Source: Siphonodentalium dalli
Taxonomy: Eukaryota; Mollusca; Scaphopoda; Gadilida; Siphonodentaliidae
Assembly (NCBI GenBank): GCA_032622095.1
Contig: CP136069.1
Location: forward strand, 107,350,278 to 107,414,277
Reading direction: 5' to 3'
Length of the DNA: 64,000 nucleotides
A program made the translations under genes and the position numbers. The notes below the pieces were generated by a model. The model did no database searches. It had not been told where the DNA came from and was given only the letters and a program-made list of their open reading frames with translations. Positions 23,528 to 35,739 of this stretch are shown here, in pieces. Numbering within the stretch: position 1 is the first letter of the stretch; the number at the start of each line of letters is the position of its first letter.

Positions 23528-26500
23528 GGGGTCATCTCAAAACTACTATCGGGATCCCGATAGATTTCCCGATAGGATACCGATAGTTATATATACAGTT
23601 ATCGGGAAATTATCGGGAAATGACGCAACGTTTTTCGGGAAATTATCGGAATATTTACATAGTCTATCGGTATTCTATCGGAGTTTACTTTCATTTCGGA
23701 GTATCATATTCCGAAAACAACGCATGTTGTTTGGAAAGTTTCTGTATCGGGATTACTCCGGACTTTTATCGCGATTTTATGTTTTATAGGCTTATCTTTA
23801 TTATTGATTTAATAGTTTCCTAATATGAGAAATCGTTAGTATAAAGTTTTAAAGTATCAGGGGACACGTGTCGTAGAACTATTATATGTTATACTGTGGT
23901 GATCAGTGGGTGCTACGTACAATATCGGTATTTTACCTGGACCCATCGGGAAATCTTCAAAATCAATAAATAAATTCACGGGGAGCATACCCAAATATGT
24001 ATAGTAGGCCTTAATGCAAGCGGCTACTTTCACTTTCTAAAAATAGAACAGATCCATCAATTGATTAAATTCTAAGATTTATTTCGGCGTTGCGGCTACT
24101 ATCTTCAAAGCTTAATTGTGTTTGTAATATGTTTAAATACATCCGACTTTTAAATATGGAGGAAATAAAGAAATACATATATTATGGCAAATGTAAAAGA
24201 TTTGTATTTAATCGCGAATCGCCGACGACACAATTAATGCATGCACAATCGAGTGCAGTCTTAACACGAGATGTCGTATGTTCTATTTTTAGCCCGATTC
24301 CCGGAATTGGGGTCATCAATATTTACGTTTCTGGGAACAACACACGTGGCATTGCAGAGTAATACGTCTCGAAGATTTCACACAGTGAACGGATTTATAA
24401 AACAAATTCAAACTTGGGACAACTCAAGCTTAAAAAAAATATCGGGCCTGTGTGCACGTAGGCCTATATTCCGAATATACATAGTCTAGGCGAAATTTAT
24501 ATTGGAATATGTGCGATGTCCATGCAGCATTTGATGTGCTTTATAACGCAATCATGGCAATTGCATTTTTGTTTACCGGCACATGCATGGAAACAACAAA
24601 TCTCGCCAGTAGACAGCCGTAGAAAGAAAAATATATATCCACAGTGGGTTTAACTTTAGCCTAAGCAGGAAATTTTGCTGTTATGCCTACATTCTGCATG
24701 GTCATGCAGTTTCGGGGGGGGGGGGGGGGGGGGGTAGATCGATCATGCACGCCATGAATATCTACTCGGTTCTCTACCCTTTAGTCAAGAGTAGGCTATA
24801 GAAATTCGAAACATGACATATGGGGGGGGGGGGGGGGGGGGGGGTGTCCTGCTGTACATGTAAAGTTTTAGCAACATTTAGCAGTAATATTCCATACTTT
24901 TTCATGAATCGTAATATGGTAAATAAAGAGCGTGTGAAAATATGAATGGAAAATTCCATGCAAATCTGCAGTGCAAAGGTTATAAATACGCGAAGTAATC
25001 ATAACATTTAACTGACAATTAAATGTGTGCATGGGCTGCTTTTCATATTCTACATTAATTTCGTTTTCTGTAATTACTACTAATTATAATGCTGCATTGA
25101 TTATTTCGATAAGTTGAACATAGCCTAATTATGTTGACAGTGTCGAATTTCACGATTGCATCATCAAGGTCAAGGTAACATGATGCGATTTATTTGTAGT
25201 AGGCCTGCTCCTATATCTCGTCATTTTTTTCTTTCAAAAAGATGTCTTGCTAACTTTGATTTAGTTTACTTTCGATATTAACCATTTACCCAACAGTAAT
25301 ATTACCTCCAGCCAACAGAACTTTCTGGTGACGTCAAAGTTTTTGGGGAAAAACATGTATTATTACTAAATGTTACGTGGCTCCTGATTTATGAAATTAT
25401 GTTCATCTGTATGGATGGGGACTGGGAGTAAAAAAAAATTCAGAGTTGTGAATCCCCCTCCCCAAGCATGATAGTATGGTGAATATTTAGTAGGTTTTAT
25501 ATTTATATTTTATAACAATAAATGTAATAAACAAACGAAAGGTAAGTTTTCTTTTATCAACAGATCAATGTGACTTTCAGTTTCAATTTCTCTGTCGGAA
25601 AACCATATCACGAAATTGAGTGATTTATTAATGTTTTAAGCCATGGCTACGTGGTGAAATGAAACATAAAATAAATCATCAAGTGGCCTATCAAGTCTTA
25701 GATAGTTACGTGTAAATTCAGTTACAATTGACTGCATTATTAGTCCAAACTAGTCAACATTGTGCCATCGATTACAACGCACGTGTTTTTTTGTTTACTT
25801 CAATTTACAACGCACTGGTTTTTGACCTTGACATTGCAGTCAATACATTCGCACCGCACATATCTTGTGCAATTAATAAATTAAACAATTCTTTCGTGCC
25901 TACATTGTATCTTACGATCGAGAAAGTGCTTTCTCTTAGTGAAATTTTGAGCAATCATATTCAATATAAAATGACAAGACAGTTCCGATAAGTAATTTGT
26001 GGTAATGCAGCACTATTCGGAATTGATTTGCGCACTTTCAATTTAAAAATAGCCGCGTTTGTCTCGTGAACTCTTGTGTTCAAATAAAAGTAACTAATGT
26101 TATACAATGTCATTTCTTTGATTTTTCACATCATGATATGGCCAATTTACTTGAGTATTTGGCAGTGTTAATGCGCGGAGAATAATAATTTTATTAATCA
26201 AACGAGAGAACAAATCGATGCACATTTGTGCTATACAGTATTTTATTATTGTTGCGCTGACGTTGGCAAGGTTCTGATGTGTTTTCATCGTCATCAGCTG
26301 ATCAATAAGTTCAATGGAAACACTCGATAAATGGTCAATTGATACTAAAACTAAATCTAAGATATATTATGTTTGAATTTGCAATGAATGTCATTTATTT
26401 ATTACCGAATGGCTAATAGTTACAGCCATGATAGATGACTGTCCCCATTGTGCGCCCCACATTCCAACACCACGTGTTCGCAGGTACAAATTCTGCGCTC

Positions 26501-27980
26501 GTTATCAGTGGGCGTTTCTTGATCTTTTTTGGCGGGAGTGTTTTTTAAATAAACCATTTGGAATGAATCGTGTGTCCATTCCTTTGTATTTTTAGATTAC
26601 ATTGTGGAGAATATACTCAAGATTATGTAATTGTCAATGCGCGCAGAATAATAATGTTATTAATCAAACGAGAGAACAAAACGGCCGATGCACATTAAAT
26701 TTGTGCTACAGTATTTTATCATTGCTGCTATGACGTCGACAAGGTTCCTAGATTTTTTCATCGTCATCAGCTGATCAATAAGTTCAATGACAACATTCGA
26801 TAAATGGTCAATTGATACTAATACTAAATCTAAGATATATTCTGTTTGAATTTGCAATGAATGTCATTTATGAATTACCGAATGGGTAATAGATATAGCC
26901 ATGATAAATGAGTCCCCATTGTGCGCCCCAATTTCCAACAACACGTGTTTACTGTTGGTACATATTTTTTGCGCACGTCATCAGTGGGGGTTTCTTAGCG
27001 GGAGTGTTTTTTAAATAAACAATTTTGATTGAATCATGTGTCCATTCCTTTGTATTTTTCGATTATAGTGTGGAGAATATACTCAAGATTATGTATTTGT
27101 CAATGCGCTTTAACAACATAATTTATTTGGGTACTAATCCAGGCAATCCCCGTGCCCACAATATTGGGCTGAATTGGCGTGATGTTGGGACGTGTAACTG
27201 AAGAGAAAATCGAAAATGTTGTCGAACTTTTCGATCAAAACTTTATTTAATTCTCAAAATTGCTCTCAGTGTATTAAAATAAAATATTATTCATATGATC
27301 TTGTGATGAATGAGGGAAAAAATCAAATCAAATGACAGTTTTATTTGAGAACATTTCTAGGGCCAAAAGAGTTTTATCAAATATATATTTAAATTTTTTA
27401 TCACGTTCACTTTGGAACAATCTATTGCTAGTGTTGAAGGGATACTACCTGTATGAAACCATTTCTTTTTATGTTTCCTTCAGAGCGTTTCTAGGAGATA
27501 TGTGCTGTATGAATAATATGCAAAAAGAATTCAATGGACAATTTAATAACTTGGAATCAAAACTTGAAACGTGTAGAGTTTTAATTCTTTTAAACAAGCT
27601 TCCACCCCAATAAAAATATGCTTACGAAGGAGGCTGTGGACGAATCCAAAAGTAATGACAACAAATAGAACCGGAAACATAAACGAAACAACATGCTCGA
27701 TTCGTCGATTATCAAAACAGACATAGGCCTAATTGTTCTTGAAATAAATGGGTAAATTATCGGAAAGTTGGTAATACGCTACATTACTTTCGGAAAGTTT
27801 TCGGGAAATTTTCGGGAAATCAGCGCGTTATCCGAATATTTAGATGCGGTATCGGAATATTTTCGGGAAATGGTGACCGCTCTATCGGAATCTATCGGGA
27901 AATTTAGAAGATAGTTTTGAGTTATCGGAATCCTATCGGGATATCTATCGGGATCCCGATAGTAGTTTTGAGATGACCCC
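23528..27980. mobile_element. PIF/Harbinger-like non-autonomous transposon 1 (4.45 kb)
   Basis: TIRs of about 55 bp begin GGGGTCATCTCAAAACTA and continue into a perfect 18-bp palindrome CTATCGGGATCCCGATAG. The flanks are TAA (23525-23527) and TGA (27981-27983); the undisrupted repeat monomers nearby read ACTAAGACCC, so the duplication was TAA and one copy has mutated. A TAA/TWA duplication and G-rich TIR start fit PIF/Harbinger. Subterminal arrays of TATCGGGAAAT lie inside both ends. The 4 kb interior has no recognisable transposase or DNA-binding partner frame. It sits inside a 155-bp monomer of the B/D repeat element. Confidence 0.8.
26167..27098 (+). repeat. 466-bp tandem duplication inside Harbinger-like element 1
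   Basis: Units begin at 26167 and 26633; a third start (GTCAATGCGC) appears at 27099. Shared landmarks include TTATTAATCAAACGAGAGAA, CCATTGTGCGCCCCA and GTGTCCATTCCTTTGTATTT. Copies are diverged by substitutions and small indels. Confidence 0.8.
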
Positions 27981-29190
27981 TGAGACCCATAACTCCGGAA
28001 AAAAAAATTCGGACAAACCAGGTTTTTGAACTCGTCAAAGATATTGTTGCAACAGACTCATATACCAAATATTGTTTTAATCGGTTAATATTTCATCGAG
28101 TTATCGCGCTAACAGTGATAAATTTGCTAAAAATAGACAAACTAAGACCCATAACTCCACGAAAACAACTCGGACAAATCTGGTTTTCGAACTCGTCCAA
28201 GATATTGTTGCAGGAGACTCACATACCAAATATTGTTGAAATCAGTTAAGATTTCATCGAGTTATCATGCTAACGGTGATAAAATTGCTAAAAATAGACA
28301 AACTAAGACCCATAACTCTGTGAAAAAAATTTGAACAAACCTGGTTTTTGAACTCGTCCGAGATATTGTTGCAGGAGACTCATATACCAAATATTTTTTG
28401 AAATCGGTTAATATTTCATCGAGTTATCGCGCTATCGGTGATAAAATTGTTAAAAATAGACAAACTAAGAGCCATAACTCCGCGAAAAAAATTTGTACAA
28501 ACCTGGTTTTCGAACTCGTCCGAGATATTGTTGCAAGAGTCTCATAAACCAAATATTGTTGAAATTGGTTGATATTTGTGTGAGTTATCGCGCTATCGGT
28601 GAAAAACTTAACTAAAACCATCTAAGATGGATAACTCTTGTAAAAAAGTCCGGACATGACTTTTTTTTCTAGTAAATAGTCATTGGGAGCAACTGCCATA
28701 CCAAAAAATTTATGAATCCGTTCACAAATGTCAAAGTTATAAGGCATTCTTTAGGTCCGCCCGCCCGCCGCCCGCTCACCGTCCCTCGCCAAACCATAGT
28801 TTTTGAAAAACTCGACTAAAAAGGGTCATAACTCCTTTAAAATAAATTGGATCATACCCATATTAGAACGCGATCTGCATTTTGGGCTGTGAAACTCACA
28901 TACCAAATTTGGTTCCAATCAGATAAAAAATGTTTGAGTTATGACAGAATGCGTGAATTCTAAGTAGAAAAATGTAACAAAAACTCGGATCAAACCCAAA
29001 TTCGAACTCGATCTGTATTTTAGGCTGAGAAACCCATATACAAAAGTTGTTTCTGTTTGGATAGAAAATGTTTGAGTTATCGCATTACACGTGAAGTGTC
29101 TACGGACGGACGGATGGACAGACGCACGACGAGTGGTCAATCCGGACAACGACACTATGTTTACCATACATGGTATGGGTAAACATAAAA

Positions 29191-29660
29191 ACGTTGGGAA
29201 TTGATATTCAAAGTTATTACTGGTAATTTGCTACATAACTACCAGTAGTTCCACCAGTAAATTGATCCCTGACCATCAGTAATTTTCCATATCGTCATCA
29301 ACACACACTTTATAGTGTCTTGTTTTTTTAATGTCTGCCCCATTTGGGTATATGTTCATGTCAAAATTGAAGGTCTCACACATCTGAACAAATCTGAAAA
29401 CCTATCATCTTGGGACCCTTCAGTCAAATATCACAGTAGAGAAGTTGTAAAATATAAATACTGCAAGTTGAAATTGTCAAAGCAAGGTAGCTCTATTTTA
29501 GGAATTGAAAACTATAGAAGAAGTTTTTAGGAATTGAAAATTATAGAAGAAGAAATTAGCTAGTTTTTCAAAATCAAAGGACATCTTCATGTGTGCACGT
29601 TTCATATTACCACAGAAAGTTATGTGAATAAAGGTTCTTTTAAAAAAATAAAAACCTCAC
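29191..29660. other. UBR5 intron sequence beside the 29661 exon
   Basis: No repeat copy or gene recognised; contains TACTGGTAATTTGC and a 25-bp local duplication (AGGAATTGAAAA.TATAGAAGAAG) at 29500-29550. Confidence 0.4.
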
Positions 29661-29889
29661 CTCTTCAGCACAGAGATCAATAGTGAAGTTCATATCTAGA
29701 GCAGAGAAGAACAGTGATGCAACTTTGGTCTCAGCATCCAGAATGAGGTGACGAAGGCTTTCATACATTACAGGATCAAAGAATGCCAGATCATGCCATG
29801 ATATTTTTTTCCCAGTGATGTACTTCAATACATGTCGGTTCAGAAATAGTGGACACATCTCGTTCTGCAGCAAACACAATCCAATTATC
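29661..29889 (-). CDS. UBR5: UBR5 exon: HECT N-lobe, first part
   Basis: The exon is flanked by acceptor TCTATTACAG and donor GTGAGG. It is 229 bp: one base completing the split Arg codon plus 76 codons. It encodes [20 protein letters not shown], then [16 protein letters not shown] and IDLCAEE. This is the HECT N-lobe that binds the E2 and is highly characteristic of UBR5 rather than NEDD4-type or HERC-type ligases. It joins exactly to the exon at 7433-7558 (EE followed by GGEQ, as in the family). The intron downstream of it (7559-29660) is 22.1 kb of transposable elements. No frameshift or stop is seen. The catalytic cysteine is not in this exon; it belongs to the C-lobe beyond the left edge. 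Confidence 0.93.
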
Positions 29890-29903
29890 CTGTAATAGAC
29901 CAA

Positions 29904-30051
29904 ACGAGAGGTAGATGTTTAACCCATCCCTTGGAGATAGTAAATTGCTATGATTGGAAACATAATCTAGAGTTTTGATGTTGAATTATAGAGTATACTG
30001 TTATGTACTACAGTACCGGTAGTATTGACAAAAGGGGTAGAAAGTGGGAGG
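29904..30051 (+). repeat. Truncated head of family B
   Basis: AACGAGAGGTAGATGTTTAA, CCCATCCCTTGGAGATAG, lacking the GCCGATCACGATC hairpin; the copy is broken by the hAT element at 30060. Confidence 0.65.
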
Positions 30052-30059
30052 GTTACATG

Positions 30060-30980
30060 TAGTGATGCGGACCGGACCGGACCACCTTGGGTGGTCCAGT
30101 CCGCTGCCAAAGCGGTCCAGTCCAGTCTGGTCCAGGCCATTCCGGTCCGGTACACATGCCTGGACCGGTCCGGTCCACTTATAATAGGTTATATGTTAAT
30201 GAATTCTCTGTTTTCTCAAAGTTTTTACTCTGTATAGTACAAACTATAAGGTTACTGAGTTCAGTGCATTGCAATGAGTCCATATATGTTAAAACTTACA
30301 TTGTTTGCCGATTGTATGCATCATTGTCTGTCTCTGGTGGGATATACTGGGAACGATGCACGATAATAGTATTTCTAGTAATGCGAACATGCACTAATTA
30401 AATGTATTGGTCAGATATATAGCTAGGGTCAGAATGTGTTATAACCAATCTAACATGGTACTCAACTGATTGTATGCATGATTCGTATCATACTTATTTT
30501 CATTAAATTGAAATTTAAACGAAATAACTATACTGATGACAATTATACAAATGTGTACTAATATGACTACTACATTAATATTGGAGTCTTGGAGATTGTG
30601 ATGGCTGATTGTATAAACCTGACAATTACAGTTATTTTCCTAAGTACAACTAATATTGGATTAATGTGACTGTCTTGTCTTTCATTATAAGGAAATTGAC
30701 ATGTACAAAGTACATCTATACATTGTTTTCGTGGCATCAAACGTTTAATAGATATTGACCACTTGAATGCGTCAATACATCGTTGCTAATTGATTTGACG
30801 GCAAATAACAATAATATTCGCGATAGTTTATTATAACTGAAGTAAAATAGTGGACCGGACCGGAGAGTACCAGACAGGCGGCAAAAAGCGGTCCGGTCCG
30901 GTCCAGTGACACCCGGTCCGGACCGAACCGAGGTCCACCGCAGACCGGACCAGTCCAAAGCGGTCCAGTCCGCATCACTA
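30060..30980. mobile_element. hAT-type non-autonomous transposon 3 with GGACCGGACC arrays
   Basis: It has a perfect 8-bp duplication GTTACATG (30052-30059, 30981-30988), and TIRs TAGTGATGCGGACC / TAGTGATGCGGACT. Both subterminal 120-bp zones are arrays of CCGGACCGGTCC-like repeats; the middle is AT-rich and non-coding. It inserted next to a truncated B-family head in the UBR5 intron. Confidence 0.9.
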
Positions 30981-30988
30981 GTTACATG

Positions 30989-31290
30989 GCAAGTGACACT
31001 GGCTCTGGCTCTTTTTGACTGTTCGGTCACATTTTAACAGTAACAATCTGAATACCTACCACACTAGGCCCCCCATCACACAATCTGTCAGATTAATCAG
31101 CATGGTGGTTCCCGAGATGTTCAACTCCTTCAACAGTTCCTACCTGTGGAGAACATCATGGAGACGTTGGGCCCTCTATGACGTTACCTCCTGATGGCAC
31201 CATTCTAGGTGGGTCATATTTTCAATGTTTTTTAGTGTATATACTTCCAGACGCTTATTTATAAACTAGAGATTACTATTATTCACCAAA
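30989..31290. other. UBR5 intron, no supported feature
   Basis: A short minus-strand frame (ELLKELNISGTTMLINLTDC, about 31060-31140) lies between possible splice sites, but it does not belong to UBR5, whose neighbouring exons join directly across it. Confidence 0.3.
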
Positions 31291-32638
31291 AGGCCACAGT
31301 TTTTTTGTGATTTACGGATCCGCCGACCGAGTGGAAAACCCCCCGACCTAAAAAAAAAATTGTAAAAAATTAAAATATTTTATATTTTCCGCCGACCCAC
31401 ATATTTGGGTTGAATATTGAATGAATAAATCGCATATTGATTGTCAAAATTATATTTGTACAACCCCTCCCCCGGTGACAGCCTCCCATCCTTTCCAATT
31501 TGTCGAATTAAAACAATCCGGGGAAATGTTCCGGTGCGTGTTTTTATATACCCGTTTATTTAATAGAGAGTTACCTCCCTTCCAAACCCGGAAGTATTTC
31601 TGTAAATTGAAAATCGTTCGTCGTTGACATTTATACAAGCGGTAGCTTGTTTGTTAAAGAAATCAAGGGTAGAAATTAAATGTCCCATTGATAAACCCGA
31701 CATACAAACGTGTATGTATGTATCCCTTAATTGTATTAAAACGAATTTGTGGCATGTGTTTTGAGACTTTTGTCCCCAAAACAGCCAATTATTTTTTCAG
31801 TGGATGTGTTTTCATTGTGGGGAGAAATTAAAGCTAAAAAATGTGTTGGTAAAAGTATTTCTGCAAATGGGGGTACCTCATTTCTTTTCTTAACATATTA
31901 GTGCAGAAATTTAGGCCCAATGCAAACAAAATACTTGGATTAATACGGGAACAGGTCACTTCGTTCCCGAGTCACTTCATTCCTTTTTATAACTCACTTA
32001 AATGATCTTAAATCCTTTAGCACGGACTACAGCCCATATTTGTCATCCAATATTCATGAAATTTGCTCTGTACATAGACACGTAAATGGGAACGAGTGAT
32101 TTTGGTCATGCCCATTTAAAAAAACATATAGCCACTGGCGGCCATCTAGGATTTTGCACTTAAATCCTTCAGCACGAACTATAGCCCACATTTTCATCCA
32201 ATCTGTTTGAAATTTGCTGTGTACATTGTCACATAGATGGGAATCAGTTATTTTTAGCCACTCCCATGACAGGGTATCTAGTCAAAATAGCATGAGAAAG
32301 TGAGACCAAACTTTGGTTTACACCGATATATACAATATGGGGTGTGGCAATCTATTTAATAAGAAAGCCACATCAGTCCTGCATATATTACTCTCAGTGT
32401 ATCTTAAATAAGATAGTTCAGGGACTATTGAGCAGTCACCTTTTCTGAGGATACCTTAAAAAGTGATGGGTATAACTCACTTGAATCTTCATCTTTAAAA
32501 GGTGAAATAAAATTGAGTTTACAAACCAAAAAAGAAAAACAACAACACATTTTTCAGTTTTTTTATTTTTTTTCGTCCTACCCAAGTTGATTATGGCAGA
32601 AAAAATCCGTAAACCACAAAATAAAAAAACCGTGGCCT
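31291..32638. mobile_element. TIR transposon, superfamily unassigned
   Basis: Inward-facing imperfect TIRs begin AGGCCACAGTTTTTTT and AGGCCACGGTTTTTTT, both followed by TTTACGGAT. The flanking duplication is unclear (AA or a mutated TAA). The interior is AT-rich without a transposase and contains, at about 31985-32260, a fragment related to repeat family A in reverse orientation. Confidence 0.55.
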
Positions 32639-33571
32639 AAGGTGTCTGACCTGTTCGTGCCATCTGGATGTAGTGTCCTTAGTAGGAACATCCAGTTATA
32701 TTCTTTGCTTTTCGCAAGTGTCGAGTGTTGGACTCGATATATAGGTCAGTATGAGACTGGTATGACACGGTATGAGAGGTCACAGATTTTGTGTTCTCCT
32801 AATTTCTGGTAGCTTTGTATAAAGGTAATTTGTGTTGGGGGATATTGACCTTCACAAGTGGAAATTTTCCTGTATCTGGGCAGGAACGGTTTAGTCATCA
32901 TTTTTTGGCATTCCTAAACTCCGTATTTGTGTTATGTTCACCTAGCTCTGTCGGATTGTTCGACATGTTTCAGAGGTGAGCCATACATGGCTGTGGGTGT
33001 AATATGTGTAGCCATATACTAATTACAAGATTATAGCTTAGCATGAGAAGCCTAACTGTCTTAGTAAAGTGTAGGTCGGTATAGCTTGTTGTAAGTTGCT
33101 TATTATAAGTAATATAACTTAGGTATTTGGTGTATGTACCAATACTTTTTGTATTAAAATATAGTGTAACTGATTTCGCTTGGGTTAAGCTCTTCAGATG
33201 AATTGGCATGATCAGATATGTTTTCAGAATAAGTGGGATGAGAACGTGCTCTCTCTCATTTATATAGAGAAATTTCGGGTGTCTGGGTGGTAAACTGAGG
33301 TCAGTGACCTTGACCTAGTTTTGTTTGGTATATAAGTTACATGTACTTTTGTAGGAAGTACATTGTTCACTTAGTTCACAACAACTGGAGTTAAAATGTA
33401 GAGAATTCACAGTTAAATGTTTGTTTATGACATCACAATTGGTTAGGGTATATAAGAGTTGGTATACATTTGTAATCGTGTTAAAATGTTAGCGATTGTT
33501 TCCCCATGTTAGGTTTTGGGCTTTATAATAATAAACAGCCCATTTGAATATGATAATTCAAAAATAAAAAT
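32639..33571. other. UBR5 intron, no recognised feature
   Basis: Single-copy AT-rich sequence; no coding or repeat signature found on either strand. Confidence 0.4.
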
Positions 33572-33872
33572 AATGAAAGTGTCAATGACAATGTACCTCA
33601 ACAAAGGGCAAATTAATAGGTTTATGCCACCCCCCCGGCCGAAGGTACCCCCACATACCAAGTTTCATCGAAATCCTGTGATATTCGGGCGTTTGACCTT
33701 GAAATTACCCGATTTCAAGGTCAAGGTCATGTCGCACGGGCAAATTAATAGGTCTATGTCACTCCCCGGCCGAAAATACCCCCACATACCAAGTTTCATC
33801 GAAATCGGCTCGGCCGTTTTCGAGTCCATTGATTACACACAGACAGACAGATCTTCCAAAATATATAATAGA
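33572..33872 (+). repeat. Family E repeat: A-type head with a different monomer
   Basis: An A-type head (ATGAAAGTGTCAATGACAAT) is followed by two monomers of about 130 bp: GGGCAAATTAATAGG, CCCCGGCCGAA and CCCCCACATACCAAGTTTCA. The end GATTACACACAGACAGACAG is cut by Helitron H3. Confidence 0.65.
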
Positions 33873-34361
33873 CTAGCCGATGAGCCCGACGTTGTCCGGG
33901 CTATTAAAAAACCAAGTTTCAAGTCGATAGCTCCACCCGTTTCCGAGATCTGGTCTGCGCATGCGCGAAGCTGGAGTCGCACGGGCTTGGCGACCCGATA
34001 AAATTCGTATCCGGGGCAAGATACATTCATATACCAAATTTCAAGTCGATAGCTCCACCCGTTTCCGAGATCTCGTCTGCGCATGCGCGAAGCTGGCGTT
34101 GCACGGGCTCGGCGATCCGATAAAATTCGTATCCGGGGCAAGATACATTCACATACCAAATTTCAAGTCGATAACTCCACCCGTTTCCGAGATCTCGTCT
34201 GCGCATACGCTGCACGGGCGTCGCACAGGCTCGCCAATACGACAACGACGACCGCCTGGTCAAACTACACACACGTACCAAGTTTCATCCGATCGGTCGA
34301 GAATCGTAGATTTGTATAAATGACAGACAAACAGACAGAGGTCTTCAAAATATATATGAGA
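33873..34361 (-). mobile_element. Non-autonomous Helitron H3, same family as H1/H2, inverted
   Basis: Reading the minus strand, it begins TCTCATATATATTTTGAAG at 34361 (flank A) and ends GGGCTCATCGGCTAG at 33873 (flank T), with the same terminal hairpin and three to four GC-rich monomers. It therefore has exact Helitron ends. Its 5' end touches the presumed left edge of the Ngaro element. Confidence 0.8.
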
Positions 34362-34751
34362 TATATTGCACCCAGGGCCGATAAGGTTCGGGGTGATTTA
34401 TGTGGTTCTTTGATCCTGTCATCCGGCAGACATTCAGGTTTTTCAGTACGATCCGTTCCGTATCGGCCAACCTTAAAGTCTGCATTTTACATCCACCCGG
34501 AATGCTGCCTCTTTCCGGTAACTGGTAAAGCAAATCACTCTTGAATTATACGTGTTGCGACCGGTTGTGTGTCGTCAATTCCTATCTGTTTCCATCCGTC
34601 ACCGTGTTTCTTCACCAGCCTTCATTTATTCGTCTATCATCTTGTTCCTTGTGCGTTCTGTCTGTATCCTGTTTCGTCGGCGTTACCTATTTTCGTGGGT
34701 CGCGCACGTGTTTCCCCGTTTGTCGTTCGGTGGCACTCAAACAATTTTCAA

Positions 34752-35739
34752 ATGGTTCTTACGGGATCTCGCGGTCGGGCCTGCGCCTGTTCGTCTGGAA
34801 GCAGTCGACAGGATGCATCTGCTAGCTCGTCTCGTGCCGGTCCTGCCTCCAGTGACCGTGTTAGGCCTTCTTCTCGGGTTTCGGCCAGTGTTTCGTCTGT
34901 GGCTGATTCACGGGTGCATGGCCGTGGACAGCATTCGCGTGGCCGGCCAGCTCGTGGCTCTGGACAGGGACGCCGCGCCTCCCATGGCCGGGTTTCACAT
35001 TCACGCGGCCGCGATCCTGTTCGTCAGCCTTGTCGTCAGCCCAGTCGTCAGTCTCGTCGACAGCAGGATGATTCTCCGCGCCCCCAAGTATCAGCGCTAC
35101 GAATCCAGGTCACCATCAGCGTCTCCGTTGTCGACACGTTGACGCAGCAGTTCTGACGACAGCTCCACTTCTCGCGGCCGCCACGAGGATTCCCATGTGG
35201 CCTCGGTGATACACCGACCACACGCTCCGGCAAGAGACAGAACTGCTCCGGGTAATCCCTTATTTAGTTTTCCATCCTCGCTGGTCTCCCCTTGGGAACC
35301 CCCCTTGCCGATTCCTACGGCGGCAGACGGCTTTGGCTCTCACGTTTCCCGATCTATTCGCGACAAAATTTTCCGAGGCGATTTTATCAATTTGGACCAG
35401 CGGCAGGAACCCACCACCTCCATTCATACAGTTGACCCCCATCAGTTGGTTGTCTCTGCTTCCAGGCGAATCCGCGTTGCGCCAAGCGGGCATGCTGCTC
35501 CAATAACGTCTGTTGACTCCTGGACCGATGCTTTTCTTACTTTCATATCGGTGTACCTCGACGTTCACCATGAATTGTCGGCCCAGCCTCTTTTGTGTTA
35601 GCTGCGCACAATTCGTTGGGCGGCTGCTAAATGTGGGGGATCTGCCTGGCGGGTGTACGATACCCAATTTCGGTTGAAGTGGGATGGGAATACAGCTACT
35701 CCTTGAGAGACCATCGACCCTAACATTTGGCTGCTGGTC
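34752..35739 (+). pseudogene. Ngaro Gag-like region
   Basis: From an ATG at 34752 the first frame gives an Arg/Ser/Gly-rich basic stretch (HGRGQHSRGRPARGSGQGRR), typical of a nucleic-acid-binding Gag terminus. The frame is lost near 35140 and continues in the next one. From about 35158 this second frame carries the conserved DIRS/Ngaro Gag signature: GSHVSRSIRDKIFRGDFINL, then WTDAFLTFISVYL, then TIRWAAAK and WRVYDTQFRLKW. It is interrupted by TAG (35599-35601) and TGA (35704-35706), the latter where Trp would be expected. It then runs in the same frame into the reverse transcriptase. One frameshift and two stops make it a pseudogene. Confidence 0.65.

Larger units (their letters stand above)
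22193..29190 (+). mobile_element. Pearl/HINE-like element, family B/D, with a Harbinger-like insertion
   Basis: Head at 22193 and tail at 29100-29190 (GACGGACGGATGGACAGACG, ACCATACATGGTATGGGTAA). Contents: a 169-bp direct duplication (22240-22577), a B monomer (22880-23030), then about five D-type monomers of roughly 155 bp (CTAAGACCCATAACTCC... ...GGTGATAAAATTGC) between 23400 and 28660, two B monomers (28820-29075) and the tail. The transposon at 23528-27980 splits one D monomer. Confidence 0.7.

Noticed and set aside
31060-31140. Possible minus-strand exon reading ELLKELNISGTTMLINLTDC
   Set aside because: It lies in an intron whose flanking UBR5 exons join directly across a split Arg codon; no family match and a stop immediately upstream.
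33850-33900. GCCGATGAGCCCGAC near the Helitron end as a hammerhead ribozyme core
   Set aside because: The CUGANGA and GAAA boxes with the required stems are not present; the hairpin is fully explained as a Helitron terminus.
34552-35142. 196-codon open frame overlapping the Gag region
   Set aside because: It is a shadow frame: the overlapping frame has the Arg/Ser/Gly-rich Gag-like composition and the correct relation to the downstream Gag motif.
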